Under the pieces are notes generated by a model. It saw only the letters and a program-made list of their open reading frames with translations. It was not told the DNA's origin and ran no database searches. From Cepaea nemoralis (lineage: Eukaryota; Mollusca; Gastropoda; Stylommatophora; Helicidae), in the NCBI GenBank assembly GCA_014155875.1, contig JACEFZ010002074.1:124001-188000 (forward strand): a stretch of DNA of 64,000 nucleotides, in the 5' to 3' direction. Numbering within the stretch: position 1 is the stretch's first letter; each line of letters opens with the position of its first letter. A program made the translations under genes and the position numbers. Positions 20,569-30,870 of the stretch are shown here, piece by piece.

Positions 20569-21176
20569 TGTCAGCATCTCCAATAAGGCTTTAGAGAGTT
20601 GATAAGAGTTAATACAAGTCTAGTAGGGAGACACCAGACAGGAGAGACACCAGCGCTATAAATAGCCTCACAAGGAGACACATTTGTGTCAGACAAGGGG
20701 CCAATGCGTACAAGTGAGCGAGGGCTTTCCCCAAGCCATTGGGAAGCTTGGCCTTACGAGTAACCGTGAAGTGCCCGGTTACTCTAGCTCACAAGCCAGC
20801 GTGCTTGGGACTCCATGCACGCAAGACTAGCTACTGCACGGAGGGGACAGCGTCCGTGCTTGTCCACGCAATGTGTAGCGTGTGGACAGACCCGACTGGA
20901 GACGGTAGAGAGTAGACGTGTTCTTGACAAATGCTATAGTTTCTAGGCAATAGTCAAATATTAGGCTGTAAATTTAGATTGTGATTACTAGCATCATTTC
21001 TCACCACTTCATTGCATTCATGTTGTATAATAATAATGAAGCATATCGCTCGAAGAGCCATTAAATTGTCAGCTCTAAATAAATTGCATTCCTTTTGCAA
21101 ATGTCACGAGTTGTTATTTCGTGCGGTGCAAAAGTAGGGGAGTCCTGAGAACTCTGTAGCGAACACGTCGCTGACA
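20569..21176 (+). repeat. 5' LTR (608 bp)
   Basis: TG...CA ends with a short inverted repeat TGTCAGC/GCTGACA. It contains a TATA-like box (ctataaatag, about 20,658-20,667) and an AATAAA-type signal (ctaaataaattg, near 21,080). The 3' LTR has the same length and differs at five positions seen by eye. Confidence 0.95.
20656..20667 (+). promoter_or_regulatory. TATA-like box in 5' LTR
   Basis: The sequence gctataaatagc sits about 90 bp into the LTR, the usual place for the U3 core promoter. The polyadenylation-type signal near 21,080 would define the R/U5 side. Confidence 0.6.
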
Positions 21177-22095
21177 GGCAGGACCCCAATTGGTGTCAGA
21201 AACCAGTGAACCAACGCCAGCAGGCATGTGGTGTTATAAACCACTAAACCAACGCCAGCTATCAATTGGTATCAGAAAGTTCTGAACCAGCATCAGTCAA
21301 TTGCACGATTCAACATCATTGCTGTGTTAAATATTTGAAAGTAATGTAAATTTGTTTCCATACATGGCAGAAATATTTTTCTTTGGTGAATTATACGATC
21401 ATACCATTTGTGGAGCGTGAACCACAATGAAGCCAAATTAAATCGATAAATTGTGAAATTCTAAGAAAATTAATTTGAAAGTGTGTTATTATACAGAAAT
21501 TAATAGAAATGTATACAATCATCAGTGAATATTACCAACTTAACCATCGTGTACATTTCATTTTGTGTGATACAGCCATCAATGTCACCATTCTACAGAG
21601 TCAGTAAATAGATTAGCGACTGAACTGAAGCCTAGAACGAAGTACACCATAGTCAGAAAGTGAAGACAAGACGACATCGACTGTCCTACGACGAATCATC
21701 TCACATATCAACTAACATATCATTCAGACGATCATATCATTCATTAACACCATTTATCACTATCTATCACATTTTTTCATTCATCATTCGCATGAAATAT
21801 AAGTTTGTATTTACAACATAAGCGTGTGTCTAATTTTTAATGCTCTACTAAACAGAAGCAGTCATTGTGTTATCGAGTCAATCATTTTGTGAGTGTGGAA
21901 GACAGCGGTGGAACATCCCAAGAACCGTATTTTCCAAAGAATTAGATGAGTATATTTTCAGAATATTTTGGTATGCTCTAAAATTAATCATGCATCTTCT
22001 TTTTCAGTAAAGATGTATATTTACTAACACATTATTGCAAACTATTGTGTGAATATTATTGTGATATCAATTTTGAACTAACATAAAGCCACAAA
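21177..22095 (+). other. Leader / 5' untranslated region of the LTR element
   Basis: 919 bp without a long ORF. The first 120 bp contain three PBS-like segments spaced exactly 38 bp (21,191, 21,229, 21,267). Parts near 21,655-21,760 and 21,840-22,020 are similar to the leader preserved in the relic at 33,073-33,852. Confidence 0.75.
21191..21201 (+). promoter_or_regulatory. Primer-binding site, tRNA-Leu type
   Basis: TGGTGTCAGAA is complementary to the 3' end (...TTCTGACACCA) of a metazoan tRNA-Leu, as known from tRNA sequences. It begins 14 nt after the LTR end, which is farther than usual. The relic at 33,019-33,870 shows the same motif at the same 14-nt distance. Two further PBS-like copies follow at 21,229 and 21,267. 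Confidence 0.65.
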
Positions 22096-25083
22096 ATGGC
22101 GTCACTAAGTGAGTGTATTCAGGCAGGTAAAGAAATGGGCCACACTGGAGATAAGCTAGAAAAGTGGGCGGATCAAAAATACAAAGAAGAATTAGCTCGA
22201 CAGAAAGAGGAAACAGCTCGACATAGAGAAGAGACAGAAAGAAAAGCTGCTCTTGACAGGGATGAAAGAGCGTTAGAAAGACAGCATCAAAAAGAAATGA
22301 ACGAGATCGAAGAGGCTACCAAACAAAAGCAGATACAAGTAGACTCAGAGACTAAATTAAAAATGAAGGAAATGGAGATAGATTCTAACATACAGATAGC
22401 CTCTAGCAAACAAAAGAGCCAAGAAGAACAGAACAAATTTAGTAAGTATAAAGGCCTTATCAAACCATACAGTGTAGGGGATTCAATTAGCGCATGGACT
22501 GAGAACATAGAATTCCAACTAAAGACACAGAAAATACCTTTGGATGACTGGGCAATGATCTACATGAGAAACCTCAGTGGGGAGCCGTTAAAAGTAATAG
22601 AATCCATACCTACAGAGCTAAGAAACAATTATCAGTACATACACGATAGGATAATGCAACACTTTCTTTTAGACGCTACTGGGTACCAAATTCAATTCTC
22701 CCAAATTAAGCCAAAACCAACTGAAACCTTCTTAGACTACATCTCTAACGTGCAGAACACATTTAAAAAGTGGACTAGAGCGGCGAAAGTGGGTAACAAC
22801 TATGAAAAACTAGAAGATCTTATGGTGATGGACAAGGTGATATCTACCGTTCCTACCCCTTTTGCGAAGTTTTTACAACAGTCAGATATTGAGTCCATTC
22901 AGCAATTAGAGAAACGGGGGTCAGCATATTTTTCATCTAATCGGGACATATTTAAATCTACAACACATGATACAGAAATTACTGCTTTTGCAAAGAAAGT
23001 TCCTGATAGATCTTACAACCAGAAAGATTACCGTAAGAAGGACAAACCATATCAGAAACCACCTCGATGTAATTATTGTAGTCTTTTTCATCCGACTTAC
23101 TCGATGTGTGATAAGAACCCCGCATATCCGTCACACTTAGAAGCAGTGTTAAAGAAGCAAGAAAGCAGAAGATCATCATTTAAACGTGCTGTTAAATGTT
23201 ACTTTTGTTCCAGTTATGGCCACTATAGCAATAAATGTATTGGTAGACAACGAATGAAGGCAAATAATGCAGCACTCATCGATACATCATCAGACGATGA
23301 GAGTGACATTGATCCGGAACTTGTGAATGTGTTGCCAACGAGTGAATGTGAGAGTGTAGCATTAGTAACAGACATTTTAGACTTTAAGAAATGTAATGTA
23401 TGCCACCAATTTCATGCAGATGGTAAATTGGAATGTGGGCACGTAATACCATGTTCAAATGAAGATGCTAACGCAGCGTGTGCCTCCAGAGGTAAACTTA
23501 AGTTCTACGATGCACTGGTCAATGATCAACCATGCCAATGTTTAATCGATAGCGGGAGCACTCTACTGGGTTTAAGGAAAGAACTTGCTAGACCAGAAGA
23601 TTATACGGGTGAATTTGTCAAATGCCGTACCTTCTCTGGAACCATTGAGAAATATCCACTGGCAAAAGCGCATATCAATACCCCGTTCCTTACCGGCACA
23701 TTTACTTGCGCAATCCTGCAAGATCCATGCACGGATCTCATTTTAGGATGCCTAGATTCATTGAAAGAATGTACAGACGACGACATAAGAGCCTGGGAAC
23801 ATACACACATGGCCAACGCTGTAACAAGGTCAGATACAGAAACAAACTATACTGACTTACAAAATGAAATGCTACAGCTATTAACACCAAGTGGTGCAGA
23901 TACCAACACTACTCGACAAAAATTTATCGAGGCACAAAGCACCGACCAAACAATCACACCTTATTTTAAATTGTTGGGTGAACGAGCGAAAGTAACTAAG
24001 AATGCATCTTGGTACTTTAGAGTTCTGTCACACTTTTACTGGCCTAAATTCTGTTCGGACATAAAATGTTTCTGTCGTTCTTGTACTATTTGTCAACATC
24101 TTGTACGAAAGGAAAAGCATGTGACGGCCGAAGTTCAACGGTCATTATTAGCATCCAGACCATTTGAGTGTGTAGCGGTCGATATTGTTGGACCTCTGAA
24201 TCAGGTGTCAAGCAAAGGAAACCGATATATACTTACTCTCGTGGATCTATGCACCAGGTGGATCGAAGCTATTCCACTGAAATACATCACCTCCAAAGAT
24301 GTGGCAAATTTATTTTTGCACATATTTTCTCGCTTTGGCTTCCCACGATCTATCTTATCAGATCGGGGAACGCAGTTTATTTCGGCTGCTACGCAAGCCT
24401 TAACCAAATTGTTAGGAGTAGAGCAGAATTTCTGTAGCCCGTATCACCCAATGAGCAACGGGATCATAGAGAAAATTAACGGGGATCTCAAACACATGCT
24501 GGCTAAAGTAACAGCGGAGAACCCATCTGATTGGGACACACTATTGCCAGCAGTGCTATTTGCCCATAGAGAAATTCCGCCCTCGAGTACGGGTTTCTCA
24601 CCTTTTGAGTTAGTTTATGGGGCGAACCCTCGAGGACCCCTAACCATCTACCATCAGCTAATCACTAGCTTACCAGACAATCCAACAGCAGTAACACCGT
24701 ATGAGATGGTAACGGAAACACGCGATAGAATAATGAAAGCGTGTGTAATAGCCAAGGCATCTTTGGAGAGTAAAGGACAGATGTACCGCGACTATGCAAA
24801 TAAGGGTGCTAAAACTATTCACCTTGAACCAAACCAGAAGGTTTTGCTTCTACTACCTGATAAACGTAATTTGTTACTAACATCTTGGCAAGGGCCTTTC
24901 AACGTTGAACGTAAAATATCAGATGTAGATTATGAAATATCGATAAAAGGACACTTAAAGATATTTCATATCAACATGATGAAACCATACTTTCCACGAC
25001 AAGAACAGCAGACAGACGAACAAATTGCACCAACACCAAGTAATGAGACGACAGACGTACACAACACAACTTCACTAAGATAG
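22096..25083 (+). CDS. Gag-protease-integrase polyprotein of the Gmr1-like element (995 codons)
   Basis: The Met at 22,096 (ccacaaaATGg) is the first good start and precedes a charged coiled coil (about residues 30-115). A retrotransposon Gag-like capsid region follows (about 120-310). Zinc-knuckle chemistry appears as CNYC at about 325 and a canonical CX2CX4HX4C at 368-381. The aspartic protease signature LIDSGS has its Asp at residue 485. Integrase shows Cys-rich CRSCTICQ (about 660), then D696 (VDIVGP), D756 (LSDRG) and E792, spacing DD35E, as in Ty3/gypsy integrases, and a GPF-like element (WQGPF, about 930). The usual upstream H..GHxG part of the HHCC zinc finger is not visible, which suggests an internal deletion near residue 640. 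Stop TAG at 25,081-25,083. No disabling stop within the frame. Acts in virus-like particle assembly and cDNA integration. Confidence 0.9.
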   Translation: MASLSECIQAGKEMGHTGDKLEKWADQKYKEELARQKEETARHREETERKAALDRDERALERQHQKEMNEIEEATKQKQIQVDSETKLKMKEMEIDSNIQIASSKQKSQEEQNKFSKYKGLIKPYSVGDSISAWTENIEFQLKTQKIPLDDWAMIYMRNLSGEPLKVIESIPTELRNNYQYIHDRIMQHFLLDATGYQIQFSQIKPKPTETFLDYISNVQNTFKKWTRAAKVGNNYEKLEDLMVMDKVISTVPTPFAKFLQQSDIESIQQLEKRGSAYFSSNRDIFKSTTHDTEITAFAKKVPDRSYNQKDYRKKDKPYQKPPRCNYCSLFHPTYSMCDKNPAYPSHLEAVLKKQESRRSSFKRAVKCYFCSSYGHYSNKCIGRQRMKANNAALIDTSSDDESDIDPELVNVLPTSECESVALVTDILDFKKCNVCHQFHADGKLECGHVIPCSNEDANAACASRGKLKFYDALVNDQPCQCLIDSGSTLLGLRKELARPEDYTGEFVKCRTFSGTIEKYPLAKAHINTPFLTGTFTCAILQDPCTDLILGCLDSLKECTDDDIRAWEHTHMANAVTRSDTETNYTDLQNEMLQLLTPSGADTNTTRQKFIEAQSTDQTITPYFKLLGERAKVTKNASWYFRVLSHFYWPKFCSDIKCFCRSCTICQHLVRKEKHVTAEVQRSLLASRPFECVAVDIVGPLNQVSSKGNRYILTLVDLCTRWIEAIPLKYITSKDVANLFLHIFSRFGFPRSILSDRGTQFISAATQALTKLLGVEQNFCSPYHPMSNGIIEKINGDLKHMLAKVTAENPSDWDTLLPAVLFAHREIPPSSTGFSPFELVYGANPRGPLTIYHQLITSLPDNPTAVTPYEMVTETRDRIMKACVIAKASLESKGQMYRDYANKGAKTIHLEPNQKVLLLLPDKRNLLLTSWQGPFNVERKISDVDYEISIKGHLKIFHINMMKPYFPRQEQQTDEQIAPTPSNETTDVHNTTSLR

Positions 25084-26680
25084 GGCGACACACGACAGCG
25101 ACAACGCAAACACACTTAGCCAGGTAACAGCACACACAGCTAGCACCACAACAGTATTGAACGAGACAGACGAAGACGAGATGGAATTACCAGTCCCTAC
25201 TGTAGACACGACTGCGACCATTGACAGCATAAAGATAGAAACGAAACTGACAGACGATCAACGACGACAAATCATAGAGCTAGTGACGGAATACAGAGAC
25301 ATATTCTCCGACATCCCAGGAAAGACAGATAGAATAGAACATTCTATCATTCTGACTGACAACACACCAATCAAGTGTCGACCTTATTCTATCCCTCTAA
25401 ACTATAGGTCGAACCTCGACAAAGAAATTCTATCTCTTGAATCGAGCGGAATTATTCAGAAATCTCAGTCAGAGTATTCTTTCCCTATTGTCCTTGTCGC
25501 CAAAAAGGACTCTACTATTCGACTCTGCGTCGATTATCGCCGTTTAAACAAAATAACCAAAATTGACGCTGAACCAATTCCATCATGCGAGGATTTGATC
25601 TTGGACATGTCTACATCTCGCATATTTAGCAAGATTGACCTCACGAAAGGTTATTAGCAAGTCCCGATGGAAGTAAATTCGATTCATCTAACAGCTTTCT
25701 CCACTCCTTTAGGTCTATATGAGTGGCGCTTTCTTCCTTTTGGCCTTCGTAACGCTCCAGCGACTTTCGTCCGTCTAACTAGGGACCTTCTCCATGGGAT
25801 GACCAATATTTCTACATATATAGACGACATATGTATCCATACGGAAGACTGGACAACACACCTACTGAAACTGCGACAAGTCTTCGACAGGTTGCGAGTA
25901 TTTGGGCTCACAGCGAAGCCAACCAAAGTAGAGTTGGGCATGGAACAAATTGACTTCCTGGGTCATACCATCTGCAGGGGCCAATTAAGAACTGATGACA
26001 GAATCGTCACCAAGATTCTGAATTTGACAATGCCAACGACCAAGAAACAGGTCCGAAGTTTACTGGGTCTGGTAAACTACTATAGTAAATTTATTCCAAA
26101 TCTGGCGGAAATCACCAGTGTTTTTTCTAACATCTTAAAAGCTTCGGCTAAATTATCTGTACAAGATGCAAGATTAATTAGCGCGTTATAAAAACTGAAA
26201 TATCTTTTCAGCGTTCCACCTATCCTTCGTATGCCTAATCCAAAACTTACCTATTTTTTACGCACAGATGCGATTGCCATCTCCATATCTGGGATACTAG
26301 GACAGTTCTACGAAGGGAAGTTCCACCCAATAATGTACGTAAGTCGTAAAATTACTCCCGCTGAATCTAGATACTCAGCGTCAGAATTGGAGGGCCTCAG
26401 TTTGATCTATTGTGTTAAGAAATTTCATAGATTTTTGGCAGGAGCACAGTTTGTGATCGAAACCGATAACTCTCCGTTGTCTGTGATGCAGTCTGGACTT
26501 CCTAGCAACAACAAAATCTACAGGTGGGCTTTGATTCTCCAAAATTACACATTTACCATCCAGCACTTAAAGGGAAGATTGAACACTGTTGCAGACATTT
26601 TGAGTCGACCATCATCCATTGAAATACCTGATTTGCAGGAAGGGATCGACCACAGATCACCAGAAACAGTGACACTGTAA
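25079..26680 (+). pseudogene. RT and RNase H of the Gmr1-like element, two in-frame stops
   Basis: The frame is +1 relative to gag-integrase and opens immediately after a TAA at 25,076-25,078, overlapping the end of the upstream ORF. RT motifs: RLCVDYRRLNKIT (25,524-25,562), FSKIDLTKGY (motif A), FLPFGLRNAPATF (motif B) and YIDD (about 25,818-25,829, motif C). RNase H motifs: FLRTDAIAISISG (first Asp), SASELEGLSLIY (Glu) and VIETDNSPL (second Asp). In-frame stops: TAG at 25,655-25,657 just after motif A, and TAA at 26,189-26,191 in the connection. They are point-type lesions. No integrase follows RNase H before the natural stop at 26,678-26,680. Confidence 0.9.
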
Positions 26681-28603
26681 TATTAGGTAACTCATTGCCG
26701 TATGTGGTGATTAATATACATTGTAAGTGCGTTATCATCGCCAATCATGTAACCTGTGTGAAAGTAACAGTGCTATGAAAAGTGTAACCAACAGACGCAA
26801 AAGTAACATGCGCTGACACACAGATAAGCTAGAGGAACATTAAATTGTTAGCTATGAACCTACATATGTTAGTAGGTACCTATATTTGTACACTATCCAT
26901 GAAGGAGAGCATAGAAGACTTTGCCGAAATGAACTATGTTATAATAGTCTACAAAGAACATTGCTCCATCTTCACAACGCAAAGGAGGACTTCGAGTTAG
27001 TGTAATTAGACATATAAATGTAACTGTGATATATGTATATTATTATTTTATTAACAGTACACATAACTTCATTTTTTCTATGAATAATTGAATTGTAAAT
27101 TGTTCAAATGCATATATAACTTTATTTATGTCATGTGGTAGTTAGAAATCACCATCATTTAGTTAATAAACCATTTAATATAACACCAATGATAGAAATA
27201 CAATTGTTAGAGATTACATTAGTTTATCACCGCATAATCATAATCATTTATAAATTCATTTATCTAAAATATCATTTCTAAACTAACCCAACCATTTAGC
27301 AATTAACATCATCTTTTTTACAAATAACACTGTAAGGTAGTTAACCCAATTCTCTTAAATGAAAGTAATTAGTTAGATTATTTCCCTTGGGGATAATGTA
27401 GGACAGCACACCAAATCATATTAGTTACTATTACAGGATCGGTGACAAACCATCCTCATAACTTTGTATATTGTGTATAGACATGACACGTGCAAACAAA
27501 ACGCACAGTCATTTGGCGTGATTACTGGTATAATTCAGCCAATCATTTATTGTATATATGTAATGTTCATGTATTTGATGCATTGAAACTTATTTTAATG
27601 ACGAGTGAATGTTTGAGCAAAAGAAGAGTATGAAAGCGAGTGAAAGATGTATGCAAGAAGAATGAATGCGAGGAGAGAATGTGAGAATTAGTAAACGTTG
27701 AAAGAAAGAGAGCGAGAGAGAAAGGTAGCGGCAAATTGTTTCACAGCTTTAAACGTCTTATTATGACTTGTCTGTGTCATCTGTGTAGCCAAGGTGTTGT
27801 CAAGTTTTTATGTGTGTTACTGCCATACTTTAATAGATTAGATAGGGAATGTACTTTGAGCTTCAGAAAGCGGAGTTGTGGTCACAAATAAGAATAACGA
27901 ACGTTTGTAACCACAATAAACCGATTTACGGCGCTCGAAGGAACACACACATTTAGTACACTAACGCATACACATGTTAGAGAGTTAAGTACACTGTAGT
28001 TTATTAGAAAACACGCAAACAAACAGGAAAACAAACACATAAAAGTTGCACACACTATTTGGTTCAAAGAACAACAACTTTAATTCAGGGGACACAATAA
28101 CTTCTTAAACCTTAATGTAACATTGAATATAGCTTTTCACAAGCGGAAGCGAGAAGGTGTAAAAGTAGAACTGTGTGTATATGAGTTGGAGGGGATATTA
28201 ATGGGAACATGAACATTTTATGCTCATGTGTTGCACTCATAACAGAGTCAACTTGTATTTGGGTTGTCATTTCGGGCAATTTGAGGACAGGTCAAGACAG
28301 AAGTCAATAGGTGAAAGTCAAAAGACATAGGGTCAAACGACGGAAGCCAGGACATAAGTTATAAGACAACGGTTCCGGTTAAAAACAATTCCCAAAGATA
28401 TCTATAGAACCAACTATACGGATACATGGGCTACTTAATTAGCCGAATGAAATGATAGAGCAGTGTGAGTAAAGGAAGAAGAGAGTTGTTCTATCCCAAA
28501 ACGAGAGATTTATAACTTATTGGATATCTGACAAAATTGGAACAACCAATTTTTCTTTGTGACCAGACGTGTTACAAACATGAGTTAAAGGGAAGTAACA
28601 CTT
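26681..28603 (+). other. 1.9-kb non-coding 3' region of the LTR element
   Basis: Between the RNase H stop and the polypurine tract there is no ORF above about 60 codons and no envelope-like signal or transmembrane ORF. It contains purine-rich stretches (27,600-27,730). It may be a true long 3' untranslated region or a decayed extra gene; sequence alone does not decide. Confidence 0.6.
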
Positions 28604-28622
28604 CACAGAGAGGAGGGGAGCC
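28604..28622 (+). promoter_or_regulatory. Polypurine tract of the LTR element
   Basis: Purine run agagaggaggggag directly upstream of the 3' LTR, the expected primer for plus-strand cDNA synthesis. Confidence 0.8.
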
Positions 28623-29230
28623 TGTCAGCATCTCCAATAAGGCTTTAGAGAGTTGATAAGAGTTAATACAAGTCTAGTAGGGAGACACCAGACAGGAGAG
28701 ACACCAGCGCTATAAATAGCCTCACAAGGAGACACATTTGTGTCAGACAAGGGGCCAATGCGTACAAGTGAGCGAGGGCTTTCCCCAAGCCATTGGGAAG
28801 CTTGGCCGTACGAGTAACCGTGAAGTGCCCGGTTACTCTAGCTCACAAGCCAGCGTGCTTGGGACTCCATGCACGCAAGACTAGCTACTGAACGGAGGGG
28901 ACAGCGTCCGTGCTTGTCCACGCAATGTGTAGCGTGTGGACAGACCCGACTGGAGACGGTAGAGAGTAGACGTGTTCTTGACAAATGCTATAGTTTCTAG
29001 GCAATAGTCAAATATTAGGCTGTAAATTTAGATTGTGATTACTAGCATCATTTCTCACCACTTCATTGCATTCATGTTGTATAATAATAATGAAGCATAC
29101 CGCTCGCAGAGCCATTAAATTGTCAGCTCTAAATAAATTGCATTCCTTTTGCAAATGTCACGAGTTGTTATTTCGTGCGGTGCAAAAGTAGGGGAGTCCT
29201 GAGAACTCTGTAGCGAACAAGTCGCTGACA
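28623..29230 (+). repeat. 3' LTR (608 bp)
   Basis: Same length as the 5' LTR. Differences seen by eye: t/g in cttacgag, c/a in ctgcacgg, t/c and a/c in the gcatatcgctcgaag stretch, and c/a in gaacacgt. Followed by TSD ataat. Confidence 0.95.
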
Positions 29231-29276
29231 ATAATTATGTTCAAGCATTCTGCGGAATTACAAGATATTTAAAAGA

Positions 29277-30110
29277 TCTAGAGACCATCAATCGTGGAAG
29301 AGAGTGGGTTGAAGTTCCGGATGACATGACGGACTGGCACAATGTAATAATAACACTAGGGTCGTAAGTGTAGAGAATGGGCAGCGGGCCGAAATGAGTT
29401 TGAAGTGCAACAGCTGATCCAGAGCAACACACATTAAGGTGACATAGTCATCTACACCGATGGGTCAGTGGTGAGAAACAGACGTAGTGGCTGAGGCTTT
29501 ATTGCAACGGCTAATGGGGGAGTCTTGAAAAAGGAGAGCCTGGAATATGAGACAACTACCTCCAGCATGAGAATGGAGGTGGAGGCAGTAACAGCGGCAT
29601 TCCGGTGGCTAGAGGAGACTACTGCAACATACGTTGTGTTCATTGCGGATTCAAAGAATATGCTTAGCAAAGTGGAGAAAGGAATGTTTCCTGTGGAATG
29701 GCTCTCGTCGCTTCAGAGGTCACAGATCGTGAGAATTGTATGGATATTTTGCCCTGGCCATGACGGTGTACGGGGGAACGATCAGGCTGATAGGCTAGCA
29801 GGGAATGCACCTCTTGGTGGTATCTTGCCTATGGACAAGAAAGAAATGGTTGTGTGCTTGTGGGACCAGGTGGAAAATGAGGAGGAACAAACTGAGAACC
29901 CATACGTGGAAAGAATGAGATTGCGGGGGATCGGCAGGGGTTCTGGAAGAATCTCAAAACTGAGAGGGAAGACGAGGAGAACTTTTAATCAGATAGCGGT
30001 GGGAACGATTAGTAGTACGACTTTTCGCTGGCTGTTGAACGAGGGGACTCAGCACGTATGGGACTGTCCTGAGTGCAGTGATGTCGGTTCTTAACTCAAC
30101 TCAACTCAAC
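29277..30110 (+). mobile_element. 5'-truncated RNase H-bearing LINE (family E)
   Basis: Absent from the paralogous site near 45,500, where 'atatttaaaaga' runs directly into 'aaaaacacttag'. Short imperfect direct repeats (ttaaaaga / ttaaagaa) flank it, and the 3' tail is (ctcaa)n at 30,090-30,110. It encodes only the RNase H end. Related to the LINE at 58,791-60,651. Confidence 0.85.
29445..30094 (+). pseudogene. RNase H domain of LINE E
   Basis: Catalytic motifs: VIYTDGSVV (first Asp), MRMEVEAVTAA (Glu), VFIADSKNM (second Asp) and GNDQADRLAG (last Asp), with CPGHDGVRG as the His loop. An in-frame TGA after NRRS near 29,490 breaks it. The C-terminus ends HVWDCPECSDVGS, a CxxC tail also present in the 58.8-kb copy. 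Confidence 0.85.
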
Positions 30111-30504
30111 TTAAAGAAAAAACACTTAGATAAGCAATAAGTAGGAGGCAGAAACATCTAATAGTGATACAAGGGAGATAACTTGAATTTTTTAAAAACA
30201 TTATTTACTACCGATGATAATAATAACCACATTAAAAATTCTCAAATATTCTATTAGAAATAAAACAATCAATACAAAAGTAAAATATATTAATGCCCAA
30301 TACAATCCTTTTAGTTTTATTAGAGAAAATTTTTTAAATATTTACATACTTACATTTTAGAATTGAATTTTTAATCCTACATTTATTTCTTAAATCTTTT
30401 TAAACTTCCAATGTAAGATAATATGGTCGTCTCCTATACAGGAAGAGCACAATTTTTTTATCTGCCTCTTAGGGGCCACAAATTAAAAAAAAGGGGGAAT
30501 GAAA
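30111..30504. other. AT-rich spacer of block P1
   Basis: Paralogue of about 45,496-45,894. No gene or repeat recognised. Confidence 0.6.
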
Positions 30505-30645
30505 ATTAACCATGCGTCCGACACATCCATCTGGAGATCATCTGCCACATCCTGCACCCATCTTCTCTTTGGCCTTCCTCTCCTCTCTTTCCAGGCATAT
30601 ATACCCCTCCTTTATTGTTCTGTCCAAACTTTCGTGACGTTTCCA
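30505..30645 (-). pseudogene. LINE D 3' end (P1)
   Basis: The minus strand reads GRPKRRWVQDVADDLQMDVSD-like sequence, matching 4,743-4,806. It is separated from the rest of LINE D (34,085 onward) by the inserted LINE A; gacgtttc at 30,636-30,643 and aacgtttc near 34,086 form the TSD. Confidence 0.85.
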
Positions 30646-30870
30646 TCCATCCATCCATCCATCATGTGCCATGCCGATAAGCGTGGGCGGTCATGTTCTG
30701 CCATCTCACTCTATCACCAGAGTCGTGGATCAGCTCCGTGTTTCTGTCTCGACCATGCCATGTGGCCAAGCCATCCAGGTATTTAATTATTGGTCTTCCC
30801 TTTGGTCTCCTCCTTTCGATCTTGCCAGTTGTCACCAAGTTCTCCAATTCATTTCCTATCATAACATGCC
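30646..30870 (-). pseudogene. LINE A 3' end (P1, part 1)
   Basis: Minus strand: NELENLVTTGKIERRRPKGR, YLDGLATWHGRDRNTELIH and AHAYRHGT stop, with a (GGAT)n tail at 30,646-30,662. It is cut at 30,870 by LINE C. Confidence 0.87.

Larger units (their letters stand above)
20569..29230 (+). mobile_element. Gmr1-like Ty3/gypsy LTR retrotransposon, gag-PR-INT-RT-RH order
   Basis: Length is 8,662 bp with 608-bp LTRs starting TGTCAG and ending CTGACA, and a 5-bp TSD ataat at 20,564-20,568 and 29,231-29,235. Internal order: leader with PBS-like repeats, gag with zinc knuckle, protease, integrase, then RT and RNase H in another frame, a 1.9-kb non-coding tail and a polypurine tract. Integrase and RT sequences are Ty3/gypsy-like. 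Integrase upstream of RT is the Ty1/copia-like order known from Gmr1-type elements, first described in cod and other deuterostomes. The paralogous site at 45,450-45,470 lacks the insertion. Five LTR differences by eye (about 0.8%) indicate recent insertion. Two in-frame stops in RT-RH make this copy non-autonomous. No envelope gene was seen. Confidence 0.93.

Noticed and set aside
22096..26680. Classification of the LTR element as Ty1/copia from its gene order
   Set aside because: Integrase (GPF-like end, DD35E context) and RT motifs (FLPFGLRNAPATF, YIDD) are of Ty3/gypsy type; only the order is copia-like.
26681..28603. Envelope gene that would make the LTR element an errantivirus-like provirus
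   Set aside because: No ORF longer than about 60 codons and no signal peptide or transmembrane pattern was found.
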